Source of the DNA: Micromonospora sp. WMMD1082
GTDB taxonomy: Bacteria; Actinomycetota; Actinomycetes; Mycobacteriales; Micromonosporaceae
Direction of reading: 5' to 3'
Assembly: GCF_029626175.1 (NCBI RefSeq)
Contig: NZ_JARUBM010000002.1
Coordinates: 5,597,001-5,661,000 of the forward strand
DNA length: 64,000 nt
Shown: positions 9,227 to 17,396 of the stretch, one piece after another
Numbering within the stretch: position 1 is the stretch's first letter
How the letters are laid out: each line of letters begins with the position of its first letter
Position numbers and translations under genes: made by a program
Notes under the pieces: generated by a model
What the model was told of the DNA's origin: nothing
Seen by the model: the letters and a program-made list of their open reading frames with translations, nothing else
Databases searched by the model: none

Positions 9227-9289
9227 GATCGCGGGTTCGCGTCCGGCCCTCGGCCGAAAGTCCGGACGCGAACCCCGCGATCGTTTTTT
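9227..9289 (+). terminator. long GATC-tipped hairpin with T-tract
   Basis: Arms 9227-9246 and 9262-9282 pair over 20 bp with one bulged base (GATCGCGGG + TTCGCGTCCGG against its complement), followed by GTTTTTTC. It ends the keto-acid dehydrogenase operon. It belongs by architecture to the GATC-tipped palindromes discussed in the findings and is the only one with a clear T-tract. Confidence 0.85.
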
Positions 9290-9538
9290 CATCCTCTCGG
9301 CGGTTCGTGTGACATGCGGACCGGGTGACCGCCAAGAGGTCGAGATGGGTTCGTGCGCCGTCGCCTGCCGGATTTCGCCCGTCGCGTCGCCAGTCGCTAT
9401 TCCTCGTTCGTCGTGGCGCGATAACGGAGAAATAACCGGGCTCCAATGCTGCCGCTCTTGCTGGAAACTGCGAAAACGACGGCGCCGAGCCAGGGAGAAT
9501 GTGGGCGGAGGAAGCGGCGATAAACGGGGGGACGCATC
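9290..9538. other. gene-free upstream region of the L,D-transpeptidase gene
   Basis: Together with the terminator this is a 329-bp stretch without a gene. It is somewhat AT-richer around 9420-9520. It probably holds the promoter of the downstream lipoprotein gene, but I see no convincing -10/-35 pair or operator. Confidence 0.5.
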
Positions 9539-10798
9539 ATGATGTTGAGGCGGCGACTGACGCTGTTGGCGGTGAGCGTCGCAGCGGCACCGCTGGCGCT
9601 GGGCGCCTGCACCAGCGACCGCAAGTCGGGGCAGCCGGCCGAGGCGCGGGCCAACCCGGAGCTGGCCGTGACGCCGGCCGAGGGCACGCGCGACGTGCCG
9701 ATCAGCGGCGAGATCGGCACCGCCGTCAAGCACGGTCGGGTCACCGATGTACGGATCACCGACGACAAGGGTGCGACCGTGGCGGCGGAGCCGCGCGAGG
9801 ACGGTACGGGTTGGGTGCCGAGCCGGCCGTTGGAGCCGAAGCGGACCTACACCGCGGAGGTCACCGCGACCAGCGACTCCGGAAAAACGGTCACTCGAAG
9901 GACCACCTTCACGACTCAGCCGAAATCGTCTAAACCGGCGATCACCAGCGTCCTGTATTTTGCCGGTGAGCGGACGTACGGGACGGCGATGCCGGTGACC
10001 GTCTCCTTCGACCCACCAATTCCGAAAGAGGCCAGGGCAGATGTGCAACGCCGTCTGTTCGTGAAGACGGATCCGCCGCAGCCGGGCACCTGGTCCTGGG
10101 TGTCCGACGGTAGTCAGGTCTATTACCGGGCGCCCGATTTCTGGCGACCCGACACGACGATCAGCGTCCGCTCGGCGCTGGAGGGCCTACCGATCGGCAA
10201 GGAGAACGTCGGTGACGCCGACCGGCGCGCGACCTCGAAGATCGGCCGCCAGGTCGAGTTGGAGATCGACAACGAGACCAAGCAGATGTCGGTGATCCGG
10301 GACGGCAAGCTGTTGCGCAAGCTGCCGGTCAGCCTCGGCAAGCCGAGCACACCGACCTCCAGCGGCAAGATGGTGATCATGGAGAAACACGAGTTCACCA
10401 CGTTCGACACGCGAGGCTCGGCCGATCCGTACGTCGTCGACGTCGAGGACGCGCAGCGGCTCACCTGGGGCGGCGAGTTCATCCACGGCGCGCCCTGGTC
10501 GGAGGGGGACCAGGGGTACACCAACGTGTCGCACGGCTGCACTAACCTCTCCGCCGCCAACGCGGACTGGCTGATGGGCGTCACCCAGGTCGGCGACCTG
10601 GTGACCGTCAAGGGCACCGAGGTCGAGCTCAACGAAGGCAACGGCTGGACTGCCTGGAACGTCAGCTGGGACCAGTTCGCCAAGGGCAGCGCGCTACCCG
10701 TGCCCGCAGGTCTGCGGCCGACGCCGACCCAGGCGCCGGACCCGGGCGCGGTGGCCGGTGGCTCGCCGGAACCACAGCCGTCCACCAGCGGCGGCTGA
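9539..10798 (+). CDS. L,D-transpeptidase lipoprotein
   Basis: 419-residue cell-envelope enzyme that makes 3-3 peptidoglycan cross-links. It has an N-terminal signal with lipobox LGAC (lipidated Cys about residue 23), two Ig-like domains (about 40-130 and 140-240) as in mycobacterial LdtMt2-type proteins, then a YkuD catalytic domain. The active site is HGAPW...SHGCTNLS, with catalytic Cys in SHGC. The tail is Pro/Gly/Ser-rich. The ATG at 9539 (or the adjacent ATG 9542) follows a G-rich SD. It is transcribed alone, ended by a GC-rich hairpin. Confidence 0.95.
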   Translation: MMLRRRLTLLAVSVAAAPLALGACTSDRKSGQPAEARANPELAVTPAEGTRDVPISGEIGTAVKHGRVTDVRITDDKGATVAAEPREDGTGWVPSRPLEPKRTYTAEVTATSDSGKTVTRRTTFTTQPKSSKPAITSVLYFAGERTYGTAMPVTVSFDPPIPKEARADVQRRLFVKTDPPQPGTWSWVSDGSQVYYRAPDFWRPDTTISVRSALEGLPIGKENVGDADRRATSKIGRQVELEIDNETKQMSVIRDGKLLRKLPVSLGKPSTPTSSGKMVIMEKHEFTTFDTRGSADPYVVDVEDAQRLTWGGEFIHGAPWSEGDQGYTNVSHGCTNLSAANADWLMGVTQVGDLVTVKGTEVELNEGNGWTAWNVSWDQFAKGSALPVPAGLRPTPTQAPDPGAVAGGSPEPQPSTSGG

Positions 10799-10810
10799 CC
10801 GGATCGTACG

Positions 10811-10842
10811 CGCCGGGCCGCCCGTCGTGGGTCGGCCCGGCG
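10811..10842 (+). terminator. GC-rich hairpin without T-tract
   Basis: Perfect 10-bp inverted repeat CGCCGGGCCG / CGGCCCGGCG with a 12-nt loop, 13 bp after the L,D-transpeptidase stop; the usual T-less actinobacterial terminator form. Confidence 0.7.
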
Positions 10843-10904
10843 TGACCCCATGGGCGCTGCGGAGCGGTCCCCGGCCCGGCCGGCCGTGACTCGCGAGCCG
10901 GGCC

Positions 10905-11010
10905 GGCCTCGCGCTTGCCGGGTCGGCCTCGTGCTTACTGGGCCAGGTCGTGCTTGTGTGGCGGGTCGGGTCGTGTTTGCCGGGTTGGGTCGTGTTTGCG
11001 TGCGTGGCGT
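10905..11010. repeat. degenerate ~20-bp tandem repeat
   Basis: Four to five imperfect units around GGGTCGTGTTTGCC (variants GGCCTCGCGCTTGCC, GGCCTCGTGCTTACT, GGTCGTGCTTGTGT). They occupy much of the 367-bp gene-free stretch 10799-11165. No reading frame here looks protein-coding. Confidence 0.6.
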
Positions 11011-11165
11011 TGGATCGCGGCGATCTCGCCCGTGTCCCGCGTCCCGCGTCCCCGGGGGATCGTCCCTAGGGTGGACGCGCCGCGCCTGCGGGTCATGCCC
11101 TGGGCTTACCCGGAACCGCCCTTCGGTGGGGTGGATGTGTCGGTGGCGAGGGATAGGTTCGTTTC

Positions 11166-11516
11166 ATGCGAGAGCGCGAGGAGCGGTTCCACGTCGAGAC
11201 CAGCGTGTCCGACGACGCGGTGTGCGTTCGCGCGGTCGGTGTGATTGACATCGCCACCGTCGGCGCGTTCCGCGCCGCCCTGTGGGCGGCCCCCGCCCGG
11301 CCGGAGCTGCGGGTGGATCTCTCCGGTGTCCGGCTGCTCTCCGCGGCCGGGGTGCGCACGCTGGTGGCGGCCCGGCTGTGGGTGCGGTCCCAGGGCGGCG
11401 ACCTGGTGCTGGTCGACCCGCCGCCCGTGGTGGAGCGGGTGCTTCGGGCCACCGGCCTGCGTCGGGTCATCCCGGTCGTCGGCCCGGCACCCGGGCGGGT
11501 GCTCGCGGCGGCGTGA
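11166..11516 (+). CDS. STAS-domain anti-sigma-factor-antagonist-like protein
   Basis: 116-residue single STAS domain (ERFHVETSVSDDAVCVRAVGVIDI, then LRVDLSGVRLLSAAGVRTLV). Such proteins usually bind an anti-sigma kinase and are switched off by phosphorylation of a Ser in a D-S-S/A-G motif. Here that motif reads L-S-A-A-G, so the normal phospho-acceptor is replaced by alanine and control by phosphorylation is doubtful. ATG 11166 is 6 nt after the -10 box TAGGTT (11154-11159), so it is probably leaderless. No anti-sigma or sigma gene lies beside it. Confidence 0.85.
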   Translation: MREREERFHVETSVSDDAVCVRAVGVIDIATVGAFRAALWAAPARPELRVDLSGVRLLSAAGVRTLVAARLWVRSQGGDLVLVDPPPVVERVLRATGLRRVIPVVGPAPGRVLAAA

Positions 11517-11828
11517 CCCGGCTCCGCGCCGCACAGACGCCAGCACGGGGATGAGGCCGGACGGGACCGACGCCGGCGCCGGGGCGATGCCAGCGCCGGC
11601 CCGACGCCGGAGCCGGGCCCCGATGCCAGCGTCGGGCCGATGCCAGCGTCGGGGCGGACGTCGGGGCGGTGCCGGCACCGGTAGATGACGCGGCGGGCGC
11701 GGGCCGGGTGGCCGCCGCTGGGGGTCCGGTGGGTGGCGCGTCACCGGGCTCGACGTGCCGGTGGCACGGGGGTGGCTGCCGCTGATGCGTCCGGCGCCGG
11801 GCACGGGGGCCGGCGCCGGACGCGGTAA
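11517..11828. repeat. gene-free stretch with ~17-bp degenerate tandem repeats
   Basis: Between 11569 and about 11682, six or seven imperfect copies of a unit like GATGCCAGCGTCGGGCC follow one another. The rest, up to the FKBP stop, is GC-rich without recognisable signals. No gene is supported. Confidence 0.6.
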
Positions 11829-12209
11829 TCAGCGGACGCCGAGCAGGTCGACCACGAAAACCAGGGTCTCGTTGGGCTTGATGACGCCACCGGCTCCCCG
11901 GCTGCCGTAGCCGAGGTGCGGCGGGATGGTCAGCCGGCGCCGGCCCCCGACCCGCATCCCCACCACACCCTGGTCCCAGCCGGCGATGACCCGCCCGCCG
12001 CCGAGCGGGAACTCGAACGCCTCACCCCGGTTCCAGGAGGCGTCGAACTCGGCGCCGGTGGAGTGCGAAACCCCGACGTAGTGGACGCGGGCCACCTGGC
12101 CGGGCTGGGCCTCGGGGCCCTCTCCCACGGTGATGTCCTCGACCACGAGGTCGGCCGGCGGTGCGCCCTCGATCGGACCGATCTCGGGCTTGCTCGCTGC
12201 CTGGTTCAT
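11829..12209 (-). CDS. FKBP-type peptidyl-prolyl cis-trans isomerase
   Basis: 126-residue cytosolic isomerase of prolyl bonds, a single FKBP domain after a 20-residue lead. It has VHYVGVSHSTGAEFDASWNRGEAFEFPLG, GWDQGVVGMRVGGRRRLTIPP, LGYGSRGAGGVIKPNETLVF and the terminal VDLLGV, covering the FK506-binding pocket. There is no signal peptide. It is monocistronic and separated from the DoxX gene downstream by a long palindrome. Confidence 0.96.
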   Translation of the reverse strand: MNQAASKPEIGPIEGAPPADLVVEDITVGEGPEAQPGQVARVHYVGVSHSTGAEFDASWNRGEAFEFPLGGGRVIAGWDQGVVGMRVGGRRRLTIPPHLGYGSRGAGGVIKPNETLVFVVDLLGVR

Positions 12210-12332
12210 GCGGATTCTCCTGGGACGTCGGGCTCGGTCGGCACAATCCTGCCGGACTTTACGGCAGCCAGGATCACGGCATGCCCGTGACCTCGGAGGC
12301 AGCCCCCAGACCGAGGCAGGCCGCCCCCCAAC

Positions 12333-12407
12333 CGCCGATCTTGCACTTATGGTCGCCGTAAAAGCCGCAAAGGGCTCGTAACGGCGACCATAAGTGCAAG
12401 ATCGGCG
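12333..12407. repeat. GATC-tipped palindrome, copy A
   Basis: Perfect 27-bp arms (12333-12359 and 12381-12407) around a 21-nt loop, starting CGCCGATC and containing the core TGCACTTATGGTCGCCGT. It lies between two minus-strand genes (upstream of FKBP, downstream of DoxX). The same core recurs in copy B at 55541. It may act as terminator for DoxX; there is no T-tract. Confidence 0.9.
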
Positions 12408-12482
12408 CGGTGGGGGTGGGGGTGGGGGTGGGCGGCGGGCGTCACCTGGGGTGACGCCCGCCGCGTGGGGGAGGTGATCAGG

Positions 12483-13043
12483 TCAGCGGAGCCAGCCGAA
12501 CCGCTGGACGATCGGCAGCCGCGCCCAGGTGCGGCCCAGGCCCAGGGTGTCACCGGCGTTGGTCACCGCGAGCAGGGCCAGCACACCGGCGTAGACGAGG
12601 TGGTCGTCCATGAAGGGGTTGTTCGCCGGAGGCAGGACGGCCGTCCACATCAGCACCAGCAGCAGGCCACCCGCCGCGGCGGCGATGCGCACCCCGACGC
12701 CGAGCAGCAGTGCCGCACCGATGGCCGCCAACCCGATCATGAACAGCCAGTCTGCCCAGGCGGCTCCGGCGATGCCGTTGTAGAAGCCCTGGAACGGGCC
12801 GGCGGCACCGAAGGTGAGGAAGCCCTCGGTCGGGCTGCCCCCGTTGATCCAGGCGTTCTTCGTCTCGGTGGCGAACCCCAGGCCGAACATCTTGTCCAGG
12901 AAGGCCCAGAGGAAGACCCAGCCCAGCGCCAGGCGGAGCCCGGCGAGCAGGTAACGGGTGGCCCGCTTCCGGGTGGTCTGCTCCCGGACGGTCTCGGCCC
13001 CCGGGGTCTTGATGGCGGTGTTCCGCTCGATCATCGCGGTCAT
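12483..13043 (-). CDS. DoxX-family membrane protein
   Basis: 186-residue protein with four hydrophobic segments (about 42-62, 95-118, 118-140, 150-170) in the DoxX/MauE arrangement: LALGWVFLWAFLDKMFGLGF, the WINGGSPTEGFL loop, and ADWLFMIGLAAIGAALLLG. DoxX-like proteins are linked to redox balance at the membrane, but the reaction is not known. ATG 13043 (MTAMIERNTAIKTPG) is preferred; the longer frame to 13259 has no family sequence or SD. It is monocistronic. Confidence 0.88.
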   Translation of the reverse strand: MTAMIERNTAIKTPGAETVREQTTRKRATRYLLAGLRLALGWVFLWAFLDKMFGLGFATETKNAWINGGSPTEGFLTFGAAGPFQGFYNGIAGAAWADWLFMIGLAAIGAALLLGVGVRIAAAAGGLLLVLMWTAVLPPANNPFMDDHLVYAGVLALLAVTNAGDTLGLGRTWARLPIVQRFGWLR

Positions 13044-13278
13044 CGTGTCCACGTCCCTTCTCTGCTTCGCACCGCATCTCCCGGTGGCACTTCTATTGGA
13101 CGCCGTGGGAGAGCCGGCGGTCAGGGCCGACCGGGCCGTAACCGGGCGGGACCTTCGACCCGTGTCCGCCGGGACCTCCCCGAACCCGGTCCGCCGGGGC
13201 CTGCCGGGCACGTTGGCCGGATCCTTCCGGGCTGCGGTCGGCACTCGGTGGCCGGCCACTACGGGCCCACGCGGGCGG

Positions 13279-14004
13279 TCAGCCGGCGACGAGCGGGTCG
13301 GCGAGTTGGGCGGTCAGGACCGCGGTCGCCTCGGCCAGCGACGGGCCGTACCAGGTCAGGTGCCGTCCGGACACCAGGGCGCAGGGGATGCCCGGGAACG
13401 CCTCCGGTCCGTCGTCACGGGTGAACCGGTACGGCTCGTCCGGCAACACGACCAGGTCGGGTGATTGTGCCCGCAGCTGATCGAGGCTCGGCCGCGGGTA
13501 CCGTTCCGGCTGCTCGGCGTAGCGGTTGGCGACGCCGAGCCGGCGCAGCACGTCGCCGGCGAAGGTGTCGGCGCCGAGTACCACCCAGGGGCGCCGCCAG
13601 ACCGGCACCACGGCGCGCCGGGCGACCGGCGTCCCGGGGAGCGCGGCCCAGGCGTGCCGGGCCGCGGTCAGCCAGTCGGGTTCCGCCGGTGCGCCGAGGT
13701 CGCGGAGCAGGTCGGCCAGTTCGGTCAGCGCACCGTCCACGGTGCGCGGATAGGTCAGCCGGACCGGTACGCCCGCGGCGGCCAGGGCGGCGGCATCCTC
13801 GCGCCGGTTCTCCTCGATGTTGAGCAGGACCAGGTCGGGGCGGAGCGCACGGACCCGGTCCAGATCCGGATACTTGGTGCCGCCCACCCGGGGCACGTCC
13901 AGGTCGGCCGGGTGGGTGCACCAGTCGGTGGCCCCGACCAGCAGCCCGGGCAGGGTCAACGCCACCGCCTCGGTCAGCGACGGCACCAGCGACACCACCC
14001 GCAC
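13279..14004 (-). CDS. BtuF-like helical-backbone metal/cobalamin-binding protein (no signal peptide)
   Basis: 241 residues with the fold of class III ABC-transporter binding proteins: MRVVSLVPSLTEAVALT, VGGTKYPDLDRVRALRPDLVLL, and LRAQSPDLVVLPDEPYRF. It lacks a signal peptide and lipobox, and no permease or ATPase gene is nearby, so a classical uptake role is unlikely. It may be a cytosolic corrinoid or chelate binder. The start GTG is preceded by GGGGAGGTGA. The function is only inferred from the fold. Confidence 0.8.
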   Translation of the reverse strand: MRVVSLVPSLTEAVALTLPGLLVGATDWCTHPADLDVPRVGGTKYPDLDRVRALRPDLVLLNIEENRREDAAALAAAGVPVRLTYPRTVDGALTELADLLRDLGAPAEPDWLTAARHAWAALPGTPVARRAVVPVWRRPWVVLGADTFAGDVLRRLGVANRYAEQPERYPRPSLDQLRAQSPDLVVLPDEPYRFTRDDGPEAFPGIPCALVSGRHLTWYGPSLAEATAVLTAQLADPLVAG

Positions 14005-14210
14005 CTGGTCACCTCCCCGGCCGGGCCGGCCCGCTGGGCCCGCCGCCGACGCGCCGACGCCCGACCGGTGGAGCCGGCCGGCATGATCGTCATCCTAGAC
14101 TCGATCGGTCGGCGGCAGGATTGCATCCTTACCCACCTGAACCGCGCGGCGTCCGCACATGACGACCATGCGATCCGCCGGACGGCACGGTCGGTTGAAG
14201 GGATCACTGG

Positions 14211-15080
14211 GTGGATACGACGATGACCGGTGACGACCGCTGGCTGGCGACGGTGCCGAGCGGCGCCGGGCGCGGCCCCGTGCTGCTCCGGTCGGGGCAG
14301 CGGATGCACGCCGGCCTGCGCCTGGGCGAGGTGGTCCGGCGCCGGCCACCGGGTCTCACCGCGAGCCAGTGGAACACGGCCGCCCGCACCCTGTTCGACC
14401 AGGTGGTCTGCGCCGAGGACACGGGACGCCCGCAGTTCGCCGTCGAGTTCCGTCCACCGTCGTCCGACGCCACCGCCCGGCGGGCCGAGCGGACCACGGA
14501 GGCGGTCGCCGCCGCCGTCGGTCTGCCCCTGCTGCGGATCGCCTCCGCCACCCTGCGCGCCGCCGAGCACGGGCCGCGGGTCATCGGGTACGTGATCGAC
14601 GCCCGCCGGTACGCCGAGGGTGCCAGCGGTCCGGAGGCGGCCGCCGTCGGCTTCCGGGACATCGTCGGCCGGCTGCCCGACGGGCGGGACGGCGCGGTCA
14701 ACGATCTCGGCGCGCTGGCCCGGACCGAGGCGATCGAGGCGTACGTGGCGCGCCGGCTGGCGGATCCGATCCTGCGCGGGCTGCACGTGCGGTGGGCTCA
14801 GGGACCGGTCGAGGGGTGGAGCTGGGTCGAGGTGCGTCCGGGGAGCTTCCTGATGGAGCGGGTGACGCTGCGGCCGTACCGCCTTTCCTGTGGGGTCGAC
14901 CCGGCCCGGCTCGCCGAGGACCTGGCCGTTCTCGCCGTCGGCGAGCGGCTGCGGACGGGGGAGGCCGACGTGTCGTCGCTGATGTCCCGTGCGGATCTGC
15001 GCGCCGACATCCGGCGACTACAGGGTCGCCGGGACGAACTCGTGGACGGCTTCGCGTACGACCATCTCTGCGAGGCGTGA
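14211..15080 (+). CDS. DUF2726-like nuclease-fold protein of unknown function
   Basis: 289-residue soluble protein. Residues about 60-110 (FDQVVCAEDTGRPQFAVEF, then AAAVGLPLLRI) resemble the DUF2726 / restriction-endonuclease-like core, in which a D-x(n)-E-x-K motif cuts DNA. Here the D and E positions are recognisable but the lysine region reads RPPSSDATAR, so activity is uncertain. Start GTG 14211 has GAAGGGA upstream; ATG 14223 is an alternative. It stands alone. I recognise no specific role. Confidence 0.6.
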   Translation: MDTTMTGDDRWLATVPSGAGRGPVLLRSGQRMHAGLRLGEVVRRRPPGLTASQWNTAARTLFDQVVCAEDTGRPQFAVEFRPPSSDATARRAERTTEAVAAAVGLPLLRIASATLRAAEHGPRVIGYVIDARRYAEGASGPEAAAVGFRDIVGRLPDGRDGAVNDLGALARTEAIEAYVARRLADPILRGLHVRWAQGPVEGWSWVEVRPGSFLMERVTLRPYRLSCGVDPARLAEDLAVLAVGERLRTGEADVSSLMSRADLRADIRRLQGRRDELVDGFAYDHLCEA

Positions 15081-15380
15081 CCGTCCGCTGAGCGGCCGGC
15101 TGGCCAGGAGCGGACGGTAGCGGGCCGCGCGCGGAAAGAAACATCGGAAAAAAGTCGGCACCCTTTGAACCGCCGTCGTGGCGCGCCCGTACCTCACCGG
15201 GAATGGACAGGATCTCCCCAACCCGCACCGGCAGGCGCGGGAGACGGTGCGGAAAGGGCATCGTCGTTCGTCGACGTGCCACCGGCACGCTCGGACGGTC
15301 CCCGTCGAGCGGGCCACCACGATTCCGTTCGGTCCGTCGAGTCACGAATCAGGTACCGGATCGAGAAGGAGAGCAATTCG
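15081..15380. other. 300-bp gene-free upstream region
   Basis: Between the DUF2726-like gene and the secreted protein. It contains an A-rich patch near 15135-15155 and ends in the SD GAAGGAGAG (15365-15373). A promoter for the secreted protein must lie here, but no consensus pair stands out. Confidence 0.4.
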
Positions 15381-16625
15381 ATGCGCAGGTCAACCCGGTC
15401 GCGGCCACCATCCGGTAACGCGCGGACCAAGAGACTTCTGGCCGCTGGCGCCACGCTCGCTGTCTTCGGCGGCGTCGTCGCTGTTACCCAGATCTCGTCG
15501 GCCGGTGACCGACGGGCGAACCAGCAGGCCCGGCCGGCGTCGGCCGCCTGCGTGGAGCCGAGCCCCGGTGCCACCGCACCGGAGGCCCGCGGCGCCACCA
15601 CCACCCGCACCTGGCAGAACGGCCGTTGGGTAGTCAACCACTGGGGCGACGGGCAGCAGACCGTCGAGGAGTGTGTGGACACCCGCGACGGCACCGATGA
15701 CGCGACCACCGGCACCCTCGCGGTGGCCTGTCCGGACGTGGTCAGCCGGCTGCCGCAGGTGCCCGACCGCGCCCGCGCCGAGGTGGACCGCAACCTGAAC
15801 GCGCTGCAGACCCAGATCACCGCGGCGGACCAGCGGCTCGCCGCGGAGGCCAACGCGGACGAGGCGTTCATCCGCAGCAGCGTTCTCAATCCGCTGGCCA
15901 ACCAGCGCCGGGCGACCCTGAACCGGATCACCAACGCCATCGACCGGTTCGGCCCCCGGCCGCGCGGTCTCGCCAATCTCGCCACCTGCCAGGTCCAGCC
16001 CGTCGACAACACCAACGAGGGCGACGACGACGGCAGTGACAACGGTGGTGACAACGGCGGCAACAACGGTGGCAACAACGGCCTCGACGTGCTGGCCAAC
16101 AACTGCAACAACAGCCAGCTGCAGGCGCACGACGGTTTCCAGAACGGCAACCGCTGCATCAGCACCGCCTTCGGTGAGGTGGGTTCCGCGGCCAACAACC
16201 CGTCGCTGCTGATCACCGACTTCCCGCAGCAGATCGACCGCAACGAGGGCTTCTCGATCCGGGTCAGCACCCGCAACCTGATCCGGGACCGCTTCCTCCC
16301 GGCCGGCCAGGGCGGCTACTACCTGGAAAGCTCGCTGCTCAACGAGCAGGGCCTGACCCGTGGCCACTTCCACACGGCCTGCCGGATGCTGAACAACACC
16401 GACGAGGCCCCGGCGCCGGAGCCGGTGCCGGCCTTCTTCGTCGCCACCGAGGACGGCGGCGGCGGCGCCCAGCCGGACGAGGTGACCATCCAGATTCCGG
16501 GCCTGCCGGAGTCGGGTCTCGCGCAGTGCGCGGTCTGGGCCGGTGACGGTTCGCACCGCATCCCGATGTCGGAGCGGGCCAACCAGACCCCCGCCTTCGA
16601 CGCGGTGCGGATCCAGGTCAACTGA
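15381..16625 (+). CDS. secreted protein of unknown function with Asn/Gly-rich linker
   Basis: 414 residues. The N terminus (basic MRRSTRSRPP, then hydrophobic LLAAGATLAVFGGVVAVTQI) is a signal peptide or anchor. An Ala-rich region with helical character (about 115-190) is followed by a low-complexity Asp/Asn/Gly linker (DNGGDNGGNNGGNNG) at about 212-235, then a conserved-looking domain rich in Cys pairs (NNCNNSQLQAHDGF, NRCIST, HTACRMLNNT, AQCAVWAGDG) to the end. Four or more cysteines suggest disulfides outside the cell. ATG 15381 follows GAAGGAGAG. I do not recognise the family with confidence. Confidence 0.8.
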   Translation: MRRSTRSRPPSGNARTKRLLAAGATLAVFGGVVAVTQISSAGDRRANQQARPASAACVEPSPGATAPEARGATTTRTWQNGRWVVNHWGDGQQTVEECVDTRDGTDDATTGTLAVACPDVVSRLPQVPDRARAEVDRNLNALQTQITAADQRLAAEANADEAFIRSSVLNPLANQRRATLNRITNAIDRFGPRPRGLANLATCQVQPVDNTNEGDDDGSDNGGDNGGNNGGNNGLDVLANNCNNSQLQAHDGFQNGNRCISTAFGEVGSAANNPSLLITDFPQQIDRNEGFSIRVSTRNLIRDRFLPAGQGGYYLESSLLNEQGLTRGHFHTACRMLNNTDEAPAPEPVPAFFVATEDGGGGAQPDEVTIQIPGLPESGLAQCAVWAGDGSHRIPMSERANQTPAFDAVRIQVN

Positions 16626-16661
16626 CGCCGAAGGCCGAGGCCGTGAGCTGAGGCCAGGCAC

Positions 16662-16695
16662 GCAGGGCCGTCCGGAGATTTCCGGGCGGCCCTGC
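16662..16695 (+). terminator. intrinsic-type hairpin
   Basis: GCAGGGCCGTCCGG, loop AGATTT, CCGGGCGGCCCTGC: a 14-bp stem with one mismatch, 36 bp after the secreted-protein stop. Confidence 0.75.
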
Positions 16696-16815
16696 GGCAT
16701 GTTCGGCGCCGTTCACCCGTGGCAGGTCGATCGGTGCGCAACAGCTACGGGCAGGCGACCCGCCCATTCGACGCGGTGTCGGGACCACACCGCGTCGGAG
16801 CGACATTCTCGCTGC

Positions 16816-17163
16816 TCAGCGGTTCTTGTACGCCTCGACGACCTCGACGGGGATACGGCCCCGCTCGGAAATCTTGTAGCCGTTGCTGACCGCCCATTCC
16901 CGGACGGCGCGGTTCTGCTCGCGGTTCATTCCCGCGGCCCCCGAACCGCCGGCGCGACGCGGGTTGCGAACGGTGTCGGTGCCGCCGCGACCGAGTCGCC
17001 GGCCGGCATCGATAAACGGATCCAGCGCCTTGCGCAGGACTCCCGCGTTCTCGTCGGAGACGTCGATGGTGTACGCCACGCCGTCGAGGCTGAACTCGAC
17101 CGTCCGGTCCGCCTTTCCGCCGTCGAGGTCGTCGGTCAGCACCGTGATTACTTTTTTGGCCAT
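16816..17163 (-). CDS. lsr2: Lsr2 nucleoid-associated protein
   Basis: 115-residue DNA-bridging xenogeneic silencer of actinobacteria. The N-terminal dimerisation domain reads MAKKVITVLTDDLDGGKAD, then VEFSLDGVAYTIDVSDENA. The C-terminal DNA-binding domain is REWAVSNGYKISERGRIP with the minor-groove RGR motif. It binds AT-rich DNA. The gene is divergent from lon across a 276-bp gap that is AT-richer than its surroundings, and a perfect palindrome (17196-17208) 33 bp upstream of its start may take part in its control. Confidence 0.97.
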   Translation of the reverse strand: MAKKVITVLTDDLDGGKADRTVEFSLDGVAYTIDVSDENAGVLRKALDPFIDAGRRLGRGGTDTVRNPRRAGGSGAAGMNREQNRAVREWAVSNGYKISERGRIPVEVVEAYKNR

Positions 17164-17195
17164 CGTCGAATACTCCCTGTGTCGGGCGGGGTGTG

Positions 17196-17208
17196 GTCAA
17201 AGTTTGAC
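17196..17208. promoter_or_regulatory. palindrome upstream of lsr2
   Basis: GTCAAAGTTTGAC, perfect 6+1+6 dyad, 33 bp from the lsr2 start. On the minus strand it contains GTCAAACTTTGAC next to a likely promoter. A possible operator; the cognate protein is unknown. Confidence 0.45.
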
Positions 17209-17396
17209 TCATCGCCCCGCAATTGCGCAACAAAAGCGCACGTTGGTGGTGGTTCGCGTTTTGCGTGACGCCGATATCCCGTTTTGGATCTGGTTCGCGC
17301 AGGCCGACCCCGTGTGGCCCGGCAACCTGCGGCGGCCGGCCGTGGCCCGAACCCGTGTTCCGGATCACACGGAGGAACAACGGCGGCCCGTCGCGA

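Noticed and set aside
10850..11248. 132-codon plus-strand frame over the tandem repeat
   Set aside because: Low-complexity Arg/Val/Gly translation arising from the repeat, no SD, overlaps the well-supported STAS gene in another frame.
12483..13259. Longer DoxX start at 13259
   Set aside because: The extra 72 residues are Arg/Pro-rich, have no SD, and precede the family's normal N terminus.
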